Source: Flagellimonas sp. HMM57
Lineage (GTDB): Bacteria; Bacteroidota; Bacteroidia; Flavobacteriales; Flavobacteriaceae
Assembly: GCF_021390175.1 (NCBI RefSeq)
Contig: NZ_CP090004.1
Location: 496,001 to 560,000, forward strand
Direction of reading: 5' to 3'
Length of the DNA: 64,000 bases
Translations under genes and position numbers: made by a program
Shown: in pieces, positions 7,497 to 14,787 of the stretch
Layout: each line of letters starts with the position of its first letter
Numbering within the stretch: position 1 is the stretch's first letter
The notes under the pieces: generated by a model
What the model saw: only the letters and a program-made list of their open reading frames with translations
Databases searched by the model: none
Told to the model about the DNA's origin: nothing

Positions 7497-7512
7497 AGTT
7501 TTAATGCTTTTT

Positions 7513-7537
7513 ACCTTCGTTTCCACGAAGGTGGAAA
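7513..7537. repeat. Palindrome upstream of the GIY-YIG gene
   Basis: Two mutually exclusive hairpins share bases: accttcg/cgaaggt (7513-7519 and 7526-7532) and tttccac/gtggaaa (7520-7526 and 7531-7537, loop gaag). The second has the form TTTCC-2-N4-2-GGAAA, the same as the palindrome at 7860-7877 on the other side of the nuclease gene. Confidence 0.7.
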
Positions 7538-7564
7538 TCCTTAAATCAAGTCCTTTTAAATAAA

Positions 7565-7849
7565 ATGAGTTTTTATATCTACATAATTTCAAATAAAAAA
7601 CTGGGAACTATTTATATAGGATATACCAATGATTTGAAAAAACGTATGTATAGACACAAAAGAGGTATGGGAAGTAAGTTTGCCAGAAGGTATAATTTAA
7701 AAATTTTGGTTTACTATGAAAAATTCACATTTCCAATGCCTGCTATTAGAAGAGAAAAACAACTCAAAAAATGGAATAGAAATTGGAAAATCAACTTAAT
7801 TAATGACTTTAATCCTAATTGGGAAGATTTGACTTATTTCTTTGAATAA
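7565..7849 (+). CDS. GIY-YIG nuclease family protein
   Basis: A 94-residue single-domain GIY-YIG (URI-type) endonuclease. The motif pair is Y-I-I ... I-Y-I-G-Y-T-N-D-L-K-K-R (residues 6-27), then R-H-K-R-G-M-G-S-K-F-A-R-R, and a helix with the metal-binding Glu in R-R-E-K-Q-L-K-K-W. Such stand-alone genes are scattered through Flavobacteriia; the biological role is unknown. Here it lies between the trp attenuator and trpE, in the same direction, and is bracketed by two palindromes of matching form, which suggests a small mobile cassette now transcribed under tryptophan control. Confidence 0.9.
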   Translation: MSFYIYIISNKKLGTIYIGYTNDLKKRMYRHKRGMGSKFARRYNLKILVYYEKFTFPMPAIRREKQLKKWNRNWKINLINDFNPNWEDLTYFFE

Positions 7850-7858
7850 CTAAAATAA

Positions 7859-7878
7859 ATTTCCGTCTACACGGAAAT
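7859..7878. repeat. Palindrome downstream of the GIY-YIG gene
   Basis: Perfect 8-bp stem atttccgt/acggaaat with loop ctac, immediately before trpE. The core TTTCC-2-N4-2-GGAAA matches the upstream palindrome at 7520-7537. Confidence 0.7.
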
Positions 7879-7890
7879 AGAAATGAAAAG

Positions 7891-9288
7891 ATGAACTATA
7901 AACTTCAAACACACTACAAAAAAATACTTGCAGACACTATTACTCCGGTAAGTGTCTACCTAAAAATCAGGGATAAATTCCCAAATAGTATTCTTTTGGA
8001 AAGTAGTGACTACCACGCCAACGATAATAGTTTCTCCTACATCTGTTGCAACCCCATAGCTTCAATTAAGGTTGAGCACGAAATGGTTACACAAATATTT
8101 CCGGACGGTAACAAAGAAGAATTCCCTATTTCATCAGATACAGATGTAACCAAGGTCATCCATGAATTTAGTCAAAAATTTTCAGCTTCGAACAATGGCT
8201 TCAAGTTTATAAACAACGGATTGTTTGGTTATATGTCTTATGATGCCGTCCGTTATTTTGAAGATGTCGCCATTGCTAAAAAAGAAGATTCCATCAGCAT
8301 TCCGGATATTTACTATGCCGTATACAAAAACATTATAGCCATTAATCACTTTAAAAATGAAGCCTATCTTTTTGCGCACTGTTTTGAAAGTGAAAGTAAC
8401 GTAGATGAAATAGCACAGTTGTTCAATGTGAGGAACTTTGCCTCCTACAATTTCATCAAAGAAGGAGAACCAAAATCCAATCTAAAAGACGAAGAGTTTA
8501 AAGAACACGTGGCACTGGCAAAAAAACACTGCAAACGTGGAGATGTATTTCAATTGGTCTTATCGCGAAGGTTTTCCCAAGATTTTAAGGGAGACGAATT
8601 CAATGTATATAGGGCATTGCGCTCCGTAAATCCCTCCCCTTACCTATTTTATTTTGATTACGGGGATTTTAAAATATTCGGAAGTTCACCAGAGGCCCAA
8701 TTGATTGTCAAAGATGGAAAAGCGGAGATACATCCCATTGCTGGCACTTATAAAAGAACAGGAAATGATGAGCAAGATGCCGAGCTCGCCAAAAAGTTGG
8801 CACAGGACGATAAGGAAAACAGTGAGCACGTAATGCTGGTAGATTTGGCCAGAAACGACCTTAGCAGAAATGGAAATACCGTAAACGTGGAAACATATCG
8901 CGAAGTACAGTATTTCTCCCATGTCATTCACTTAGTATCTAAAGTTACGGGACAAAAGAAAAAAGATAGTACGACCATGAAAGTTGTGGCCGATACGTTC
9001 CCAGCGGGAACTTTAAGTGGCGCACCCAAACACATGGCCATGCAATTGATAGAGAAATACGAGAAGACAAGTCGAGCATACTATGGGGGCGCTATTGGTT
9101 TTATGGATTTTGAGGGCAACTTCAATCATGCTATTATGATCAGGACGTTTCTCAGTAAAAATCATCAACTACATTATCAGGCCGGAGCTGGTTTAGTAGC
9201 GGCATCAGACCCAGAAATGGAATTACAGGAAACCTATAACAAACTAGGTGCTTTGACCAAAGCGCTGGAAATAGCAGAAACTATCTAG
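7891..9288 (+). CDS. trpE: Anthranilate synthase component I
   Basis: A 465-residue chorismate-using enzyme; with TrpG it makes anthranilate, the first committed step to tryptophan. The L-L-E-S motif (residues 35-38), where tryptophan binds for feedback inhibition, is intact. Chorismate-enzyme signatures follow: F-Q-L-V-L-S-R-R-F, G-S-S-P-E-A, P-I-A-G-T-Y-K-R-T, D-L-A-R-N-D-L, F-P-A-G-T-L-S-G-A-P-K and Q-A-G-A-G-L-V-A-A-S-D-P. It is the first biosynthetic gene of the operon and is separated from trpG by 2 bases. Expression is predicted to be controlled by the attenuator upstream, in addition to feedback control of the protein. Confidence 0.97.
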   Translation: MNYKLQTHYKKILADTITPVSVYLKIRDKFPNSILLESSDYHANDNSFSYICCNPIASIKVEHEMVTQIFPDGNKEEFPISSDTDVTKVIHEFSQKFSASNNGFKFINNGLFGYMSYDAVRYFEDVAIAKKEDSISIPDIYYAVYKNIIAINHFKNEAYLFAHCFESESNVDEIAQLFNVRNFASYNFIKEGEPKSNLKDEEFKEHVALAKKHCKRGDVFQLVLSRRFSQDFKGDEFNVYRALRSVNPSPYLFYFDYGDFKIFGSSPEAQLIVKDGKAEIHPIAGTYKRTGNDEQDAELAKKLAQDDKENSEHVMLVDLARNDLSRNGNTVNVETYREVQYFSHVIHLVSKVTGQKKKDSTTMKVVADTFPAGTLSGAPKHMAMQLIEKYEKTSRAYYGGAIGFMDFEGNFNHAIMIRTFLSKNHQLHYQAGAGLVAASDPEMELQETYNKLGALTKALEIAETI

Positions 9289-9290
9289 GC

Positions 9291-9860
9291 ATGGGAAGAA
9301 AGATACTAATGATTGACAATTACGATAGTTTCACCTATAACCTGGTTCATTATTTAGAAGATTTGGATTGTGACGTAACCGTAAAACGGAACGACCAATT
9401 GACGTTGGACGAAGTAGGCAATTTTGAAGAAATCATTTTGTCACCAGGACCTGGAATTCCAGATGAAGCAGGATTGCTCAAGGACATCATTAAAAAATAT
9501 GCGTCTACAAAGCGAATTTTTGGAGTCTGTCTAGGGCAACAGGCCATAGGTGAAGTCTTTGGAGGGAAATTGGTAAATCTTGAACAAGTATATCACGGAA
9601 TCGCAACAAAAATCAATATCATTAAAAAAGATATCATTTTTGAAGGTATGTCAGACCAGATTGAGGTAGGCCGTTATCATTCTTGGGTTGTTCACCCTGA
9701 TTTACCCGATAGTTTGGAAGCTACTTCATTCGATGAAAATGGACAGGTGATGTCGCTACGGCATAAAAGTCATGACGTAACAGCAGTACAATTCCACCCT
9801 GAGTCTGTTTTAACCCCTGAAGGAAAACAAATGCTTAAAAATTGGCTTGGAAATCAGTAA
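9291..9860 (+). CDS. trpG: Anthranilate synthase component II (glutamine amidotransferase)
   Basis: A 189-residue class I glutamine amidotransferase supplying ammonia to TrpE. Signatures: D-N-Y-D-S-F-T-Y-N-L near residue 9, S-P-G-P-G-I-P at 51-57, nucleophile Cys 80 in G-V-C-L-G-Q-Q, and Q-F-H-P-E-S with the catalytic His and Glu near the end. It is not fused to TrpE or TrpD. The final codons and the stop (bases 9852-9860) are part of a heptanucleotide repeat array, so the C-terminus G-N-Q may have been set by that repeat. Confidence 0.97.
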   Translation: MGRKILMIDNYDSFTYNLVHYLEDLDCDVTVKRNDQLTLDEVGNFEEIILSPGPGIPDEAGLLKDIIKKYASTKRIFGVCLGQQAIGEVFGGKLVNLEQVYHGIATKINIIKKDIIFEGMSDQIEVGRYHSWVVHPDLPDSLEATSFDENGQVMSLRHKSHDVTAVQFHPESVLTPEGKQMLKNWLGNQ

Positions 9861-9906
9861 TCAGTAATCAGTAGTCAGTAGTCAGTAGTCAGTAGTCAGT
9901 AGTCAG
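9852..9906. repeat. Heptanucleotide tandem array, 7.9 copies
   Basis: Three units of aatcagt are followed by four of agtcagt and a partial unit. The array begins inside trpG and includes its stop codon. Each unit junction holds a TAA or TAG on the sense strand; since 7 is not a multiple of 3, all three frames are closed. Confidence 0.9.
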
Positions 9907-9956
9907 AATAGTATAAAATAAGTAAGGTATAGATCAACAAAGTCTAAAAACTTACA

Positions 9957-9991
9957 TCTCAATTCTCATATCTAATATCTCATTTCTAAAT
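9957..9991. repeat. Degenerate heptanucleotide array before trpD, five units
   Basis: Consecutive units tctcaat, tctcata, tctaata, tctcatt, tctaaat, all beginning TCT, end 4 bases before the trpD ATG. It looks like a decayed form of the perfect arrays nearby. Confidence 0.6.
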
Positions 9992-9995
9992 TAAA

Positions 9996-10988
9996 ATGAA
10001 AGAAACGCTAAATAGACTTATAAATCACGAAATCCTTTCCAAAAGCGATGCCAAGCAAATCTTGGTCAATATTGCAAAAGGGGATTATAATACCTCACAA
10101 ATTGCCGCTTTTCTCACGGTATATATGATGCGGAGTATTACCATAGAGGAATTGGAAGGTTTTAGGGATGCACTTTTAGAATTGTGCTTGGCTGTAGACT
10201 TATCGGAATACAATCCTATAGATTTATGCGGCACGGGTGGCGATGGAAAAGATACCTTCAATATTTCCACACTGGCATCATTTGTTACGGCAGGAGCTGG
10301 GATAAAAGTGACCAAGCATGGTAATTATGGGGTTTCGTCAAAATGTGGAAGCAGTAATGTTATGGAATTCCTTGGTATCAAGTTCAGCAATGAAGCGGAT
10401 TTTCTAAGAAAATCAATCGATGAAGCGGGAATCTGCGTATTGCATGCTCCATTGTTCCATCCAGCTATGAAAAATGTGGCGCCCATTCGTAGGGAACTTG
10501 CCGTAAAAACATTTTTTAATATGCTCGGCCCTATGGTGAACCCTGCATTTCCTAAAAACCAAATGGTTGGGGTCTTTAACTTGGAACTCGCCCGAATGTA
10601 CGGATACCTATATCAAAACACTGATAAAAAATTCACTGTACTCCATGCCTTGGATGGTTATGATGAAATCTCGTTGACTGGAGCCACAAAAACGATTTCC
10701 AATGGATCAGAAGCTATGTTGGCACCTGCCGATTTCGGCGTAAAGTCTATTTCACAAGAGGAAATAACAGGAGGTGACGATGTTTCAGAATCAGCACAGA
10801 TTTTCTTGAATATTCTTAATGGAAGGGGAACAGAAGCCCAAAACAATGTGGTCTGCGCCAATGCCGGAATTGCTATTTCGACCGTTGAAGGCACAACTCC
10901 AAAAGAAGGTTTTGAAAAAGCAAAAGAATCTTTGCTGAATAAAAAAGGTATGGAAGCATTGAAAAAGTTACAAGAAATCAGTAGTTAA
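9996..10988 (+). CDS. trpD: Anthranilate phosphoribosyltransferase
   Basis: A 330-residue enzyme transferring phosphoribose from PRPP to anthranilate, second step of the pathway. The PRPP-binding G-T-G-G-D-G-K-D-T-F-N-I-S-T lies at residues 79-92, followed by K-H-G-N-Y-G-V-S-S-K-C-G-S and the F-N-M-L-G-P-M-V-N-P segment. The length is typical. The start is fixed by the fold and lies directly after a degenerate heptamer array; a perfect array of another heptamer begins 3 bases after its stop. Confidence 0.97.
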   Translation: MKETLNRLINHEILSKSDAKQILVNIAKGDYNTSQIAAFLTVYMMRSITIEELEGFRDALLELCLAVDLSEYNPIDLCGTGGDGKDTFNISTLASFVTAGAGIKVTKHGNYGVSSKCGSSNVMEFLGIKFSNEADFLRKSIDEAGICVLHAPLFHPAMKNVAPIRRELAVKTFFNMLGPMVNPAFPKNQMVGVFNLELARMYGYLYQNTDKKFTVLHALDGYDEISLTGATKTISNGSEAMLAPADFGVKSISQEEITGGDDVSESAQIFLNILNGRGTEAQNNVVCANAGIAISTVEGTTPKEGFEKAKESLLNKKGMEALKKLQEISS

Positions 10989-10990
10989 AA

Positions 10991-11074
10991 GTTTAGAGTT
11001 TAGAGTTTAGAGTTTAGAGTTTAGAGTTTAGAGTTTAGAGTTTAGAGTTTAGAGTTTAGAGTTTAGAGTTTAGA
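10991..11074. repeat. Heptanucleotide tandem array, 12 perfect copies of gtttaga
   Basis: 84 bases made of 12 exact copies, starting just after the trpD stop. Each unit contains TAG on the sense strand. The perfection of the array points to recent expansion or ongoing copy-number change. Confidence 0.95.
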
Positions 11075-11114
11075 AGCATACAAATTTTATAGACAAAAAA
11101 CAATGAGAAACGAA

Positions 11115-11177
11115 CAACTGACAACTGACAACTGACAACTGACAACTGACAACTGACAACTGACAACTGACAACTGA
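11115..11177. repeat. Heptanucleotide tandem array, 9 perfect copies of caactga
   Basis: 63 bases of nine exact copies, ending 7 bases before the trpC ATG. Its unit differs in sequence from the array 40 bases upstream, but the period is the same. Each unit contains TGA on the sense strand. Confidence 0.95.
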
Positions 11178-11184
11178 CAAAAAA

Positions 11185-11970
11185 ATGAACATTCTAGATA
11201 AAATAGTAGCCGATAAACGCAAAGAAGTGGATTTAAAAAAATCCCTGATTCCCGTTTCCCAATTGGAACAATCCGTTCTCATGGATCGGGAAACGGCTTC
11301 TTTGGCCCAAGCGCTCAGAAACAGTAGCTCAGGAATTATTGCCGAACATAAAAGACGTTCGCCTTCAAAGTCTATAATCAATCAAGATTTGAATGTCCAA
11401 GACGTAGCTATGGGATATGAAAATGCTGGTGTGTGCGGAATGTCGGTATTGACCGATAACAAATATTTTGGTGGTTCTTTAGATGATTTAATATTGGCAA
11501 GAGCTGCTGTTGACATGCCATTATTACGCAAAGAATTTATCATAGACGAATACCAAATTTTGGAAGCTAAAGCCTACGGAGCAGATGTGATTTTATTGAT
11601 TGCAGCGGTACTTTCCAAAGCAGAAATTAAAAGTCTTTCCGAAGCTGCTAAAAAATTAGACCTAGAGGTGTTGTTGGAAGTACATAACGAAGAGGAACTT
11701 CACAAATCCATAATGCCGAGTTTGGACATGCTGGGCGTAAACAACCGAAACCTAAAAACTTTTGAGGTTAGTTTGGAAACCAGCAAAAATCTTTCAAAAT
11801 TGATTCCAGATGAATTTGTAAGAGTTTCGGAAAGTGGTATAAGTTCCATCGATGCAATCATGAATTTAAAACCATACGGTTATCAAGGTTTTTTAATTGG
11901 TGAGAATTTTATGAAAACAGACAATCCTGGACAACATGCAACTGAATTTATAAAAGCATTGGAATCATGA
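11185..11970 (+). CDS. trpC: Indole-3-glycerol phosphate synthase
   Basis: A 261-residue (beta/alpha)8 enzyme closing the indole ring. Conserved stretches: A-E-H-K-R-R-S-P-S-K with catalytic Lys, K-E-F-I-I-D-E-Y-Q-I with Lys and Glu, L-E-V-H-N-E-E-E-L, G-V-N-N-R-N-L and S-E-S-G-I. It is a separate protein, not fused to TrpF. Its stop overlaps the trpF start by 4 bases (ATGA), so the two are translationally coupled, in contrast to the repeat-filled spacer upstream. Confidence 0.97.
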   Translation: MNILDKIVADKRKEVDLKKSLIPVSQLEQSVLMDRETASLAQALRNSSSGIIAEHKRRSPSKSIINQDLNVQDVAMGYENAGVCGMSVLTDNKYFGGSLDDLILARAAVDMPLLRKEFIIDEYQILEAKAYGADVILLIAAVLSKAEIKSLSEAAKKLDLEVLLEVHNEEELHKSIMPSLDMLGVNNRNLKTFEVSLETSKNLSKLIPDEFVRVSESGISSIDAIMNLKPYGYQGFLIGENFMKTDNPGQHATEFIKALES

Positions 11971-12665
11971 AGTTCAAGGTTTGTGGCATGAAATACAACC
12001 CAGAAGAAGTTGCCCAATTGCAACCAGATTATTTGGGCTTTATATTCTGGTCACCTTCTTCGCGCTTTTATGATAGTGACAGCATAACTGATATACCAAA
12101 AAATATAAAAAGAGTTGGGGTTTTTGTAGATGCTTCGATTGAAGAAATACTACAAAAAACAAAAACCTATGAACTGGATGGGGTGCAATTACACGGCAAT
12201 GAGTCTCCAGAGTTCTGTAAATTGCTTCGTCATGCTCAACTCGATTCAGCATCTCACCCCAATGAAATTCAAAAACAACTTAGGAATAACAATTTAGAAA
12301 TCATCAAAGTGTTTTCCATTAAAAACGATTTCGATTTCTCGATTTTATCAGAGTATGAGGAAACCTGTGATTATTTTCTTTTCGATACCAAGGGAAAACT
12401 GCCCGGAGGCAACGGATATACGTTTGACTGGAATATTCTAACGGCATATCCATCCACCAAATCCTACTTTTTAAGCGGAGGTATTGGATTGGATGAAGCG
12501 GATTCCCTTAGGTCATTTCTAGCTAGTCCGGCATCCAAAAAATGTTATGCCATTGATGTAAACAGTAAATTTGAGTCCAGACCCGGCTTAAAAAAAATTG
12601 AAGAACTAAACGAATTCAAAGAGTTGTTATCCAATAACTTTCAACTTAAATCTGATAACTCATGA
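11967..12665 (+). CDS. trpF: Phosphoribosylanthranilate isomerase with an inserted repeat-encoded segment
   Basis: A 232-residue TIM-barrel isomerase, third step of the pathway. K-V-C-G-M lies at residues 4-8 with the catalytic Cys 6, G-V-F-V-D-A-S at 51-57, D-G-V-Q-L-H-G at 71-77, the catalytic Asp in L-F-D-T-K-G at 138-143, and S-G-G-I at 170-173. It is longer than usual (about 205-210). The excess falls at residues about 86-108, where the DNA holds a palindromic repeat read in frame as [10 protein letters not shown], in the loop before the I-I-K-V-F strand. All catalytic parts are present, so the enzyme is probably active. It overlaps trpB by 4 bases. Confidence 0.94.
   Translation: MKFKVCGMKYNPEEVAQLQPDYLGFIFWSPSSRFYDSDSITDIPKNIKRVGVFVDASIEEILQKTKTYELDGVQLHGNESPEFCKLLRHAQLDSASHPNEIQKQLRNNNLEIIKVFSIKNDFDFSILSEYEETCDYFLFDTKGKLPGGNGYTFDWNILTAYPSTKSYFLSGGIGLDEADSLRSFLASPASKKCYAIDVNSKFESRPGLKKIEELNEFKELLSNNFQLKSDNS
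12228..12256. repeat. Palindromic dispersed-type repeat inside trpF
   Basis: atgctcaa (12232-12239) and ttcagcat (12245-12252) form a stem with 7 of 8 pairs and a 5-base loop. The sequence resembles the short palindromes whose translation R-H-A-x-L-D-S-A-S turns up in many flavobacterial proteins. It is read in frame within trpF. Confidence 0.65.
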
Positions 12666-13843
12666 GTTACAATGCTAATGAAAAAGGCTATTACGGAGAA
12701 TTTGGGGGAGCGTTCATTCCAGAAATGCTCTATCCCAACACAGAAGAACTTCGTCAAAATTATATTCGCATTATGGAAGAGGCTTCTTTTAAGGAAGAAT
12801 TCCATCAATTGCTCAAGGATTATGTTGGACGGCCTACCCCACTCTATTTTGCAGAACGGCTTTCAAAAAAATACCGGACCAAAATTTATCTCAAAAGAGA
12901 GGATTTGTGTCATACTGGTGCACATAAGGTAAACAATACCATTGGTCAGATTTTAATGGCAAAAAAGCTGGGTAAAAATAGAATCATTGCGGAAACAGGG
13001 GCAGGGCAGCATGGTGTAGCCACTGCTACCGTTTGTGCCTTAATGGGCATTGAATGTGTAGTGTACATGGGGGAAATCGATATTGCACGCCAAGCACCGA
13101 ATGTAGCGCGGATGAAGATGCTTGGAGCAGAAGTAAGGCCCGCATTATCAGGCAGTAGAACTTTAAAAGATGCTACCAATGAAGCTATTCGAGATTGGAT
13201 AAATAATCCGGTCGACACACATTATATTATAGGTTCGGTTGTTGGACCACACCCTTATCCTGATATGGTCGCACGGTTTCAATCCGTAATTTCCGAAGAA
13301 ATCAAGTTGCAATTATTGGAAAAAGAAGGAAAAGAAAATCCGGATTACGTAGTCGCTTGTGTTGGTGGGGGCAGTAATGCAGCAGGAGCTTATTATCATT
13401 ATTTGGATACACCAGAGGTAGGAATCATAGCCGTAGAAGCAGCAGGAAAAGGAGTAGATTCGGGTGAAAGTGCCGCCACCTCAGCTTTGGGCAAAGTGGG
13501 CATTATACACGGGAGCAAAACCTTGCTCATGCAAACCACTGATGGACAAATCACAGAACCTTATTCCATTTCGGCCGGATTGGATTATCCTGGCGTAGGC
13601 CCTATGCATGCACATCTGTTTAAATCGGGACGTGGAGAATTTATCTCAATTACCGATGATGAAGCAATGACAGCAGGATTGGAAGTTTCGCAACTTGAAG
13701 GGATAATTCCGGCCATAGAAACTTCACATGCCTTTGCAATTTTTGATTATAAAAGCTTTAAAAAGGATGATATCGTTGTCTTTAATCTTTCGGGCAGGGG
13801 CGACAAGGATTTACAGACCTACATTGATTATTTTAAACTCTAG
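12662..13843 (+). CDS. trpB: Tryptophan synthase beta chain
   Basis: A 393-residue PLP enzyme joining indole and serine. The Schiff-base Lys is K89 in H-T-G-A-H-K-V-N-N; the phosphate-binding G-G-G-S-N-A-A-G lies near residue 233, and [10 protein letters not shown] near 110. N-terminal [12 protein letters not shown] is the usual TrpB1 beginning. It overlaps trpF by 4 bases. The 150-base spacer to trpA is made largely of decayed heptamer repeats. Confidence 0.98.
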   Translation: MSYNANEKGYYGEFGGAFIPEMLYPNTEELRQNYIRIMEEASFKEEFHQLLKDYVGRPTPLYFAERLSKKYRTKIYLKREDLCHTGAHKVNNTIGQILMAKKLGKNRIIAETGAGQHGVATATVCALMGIECVVYMGEIDIARQAPNVARMKMLGAEVRPALSGSRTLKDATNEAIRDWINNPVDTHYIIGSVVGPHPYPDMVARFQSVISEEIKLQLLEKEGKENPDYVVACVGGGSNAAGAYYHYLDTPEVGIIAVEAAGKGVDSGESAATSALGKVGIIHGSKTLLMQTTDGQITEPYSISAGLDYPGVGPMHAHLFKSGRGEFISITDDEAMTAGLEVSQLEGIIPAIETSHAFAIFDYKSFKKDDIVVFNLSGRGDKDLQTYIDYFKL

Positions 13844-13852
13844 AAATTTATT

Positions 13853-13887
13853 AGTAGTGAGTACTGAGATGTTAGATTTGAGATGGT
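13853..13887. repeat. Degenerate heptanucleotide array after trpB
   Basis: Units agtagtg, agtactg, agatgtt, agatttg, agatggt, each beginning AG, in register over 35 bases starting 9 bases after the trpB stop. Confidence 0.5.
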
Positions 13888-13929
13888 GGTCGGTATGTTT
13901 TTATCCGAAATAAAATGTAGCATTTAACC

Positions 13930-13985
13930 AAAGTCCAAAACCAAAAGTCAATACTAAACTACTCATTACAAACTACTGGATACTA
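13930..13985. repeat. Degenerate heptanucleotide array before trpA
   Basis: Eight 7-base units in register, in two groups: aaagtcc, aaaacca, aaagtca, then atactaa, actactc, attacaa, actactg, gatacta. The array ends 8 bases before the trpA ATG. The match is weaker than in the other arrays. Confidence 0.4.
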
Positions 13986-13993
13986 TTACACAA

Positions 13994-14755
13994 ATGAACC
14001 GAATAAAACAAAAACTACAAGAAGATAAAAAACTACTTTCCATATACTTCTCGGCAGGTTACCCTAATTTGGACGACACTGTAAAAATCATTCAAGATTT
14101 GGAGAAAAACGGAGTGGACATGATTGAAATCGGGTTACCCTTTAGCGACCCATTAGCAGATGGCCCCACCATACAGGAAAGTTCTACCGCAGCACTCAAA
14201 AACGGTATGCATACCGAACTACTCTTTCAGCAACTTAAAGATATTCGAAAAAGTGTCTCCATTCCATTAATCGTAATGGGTTATTTTAATCCTATGTTTC
14301 AATATGGCGTAGAGGCGTTTTGTAAAAAATGTCATGAAATTGGGATAGATGGGCTCATTATGCCAGACCTTCCTTTAGATGTCTATAAAGATGAATATGA
14401 GGCTATTTATAAAAAATATGGCTTGATCAATGTCTTTTTAATAACGCCACAAACGAGCGATGAACGTATTAAAGCTATTGATGAAGCGTCCGATGGCTTT
14501 ATTTATATGGTGAGTTCAGCCAGCACAACTGGAGCAAAGCAAGGATTTTCGGATGATACTGAACAATACTTTGAAAGAATTGCAGGAATGAACCTAAATA
14601 ACCCACAAATTGTTGGTTTTGGTATAAGTAATTCTGAAACTTTTGATCAGGCAACAAGGAAGGCCAAAGGCGCCATAATAGGTTCCGCTTTTATTAAGCA
14701 CCTGACTAAAAATGGAACTGAAAACATTGGTGGTTTTGTGAAGGGAATTCGCTAA
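13994..14755 (+). CDS. trpA: Tryptophan synthase alpha chain
   Basis: A 253-residue TIM-barrel protein cleaving indole-3-glycerol phosphate; partner of TrpB. Catalytic Glu 45 and Asp 56 lie in D-M-I-E-I-G-L-P-F-S-D-P-L-A-D-G-P-T-I-Q. G-V-D-G/G-I-D-G-L-I-M-P-D-L-P and the phosphate site G-F-G-I-S follow. It is the last gene of the operon. No clear terminator follows; the M20 peptidase gene starts 32 bases later and could be read through. Confidence 0.97.
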   Translation: MNRIKQKLQEDKKLLSIYFSAGYPNLDDTVKIIQDLEKNGVDMIEIGLPFSDPLADGPTIQESSTAALKNGMHTELLFQQLKDIRKSVSIPLIVMGYFNPMFQYGVEAFCKKCHEIGIDGLIMPDLPLDVYKDEYEAIYKKYGLINVFLITPQTSDERIKAIDEASDGFIYMVSSASTTGAKQGFSDDTEQYFERIAGMNLNNPQIVGFGISNSETFDQATRKAKGAIIGSAFIKHLTKNGTENIGGFVKGIR

Positions 14756-14787
14756 ATTAGACTTCAAAACAAACCTAACTCCCTTTC

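Noticed and set aside
10991..11177. Possible CRISPR array
   Set aside because: The units are 7 bases without spacers, and there are no cas genes; these are simple tandem arrays.
11070..11381. Open frame of 103 codons on the minus strand across the heptamer array
   Set aside because: It is a frame passing through the caactga array, whose complement has no stops, and the start of trpC; repeats explain it.
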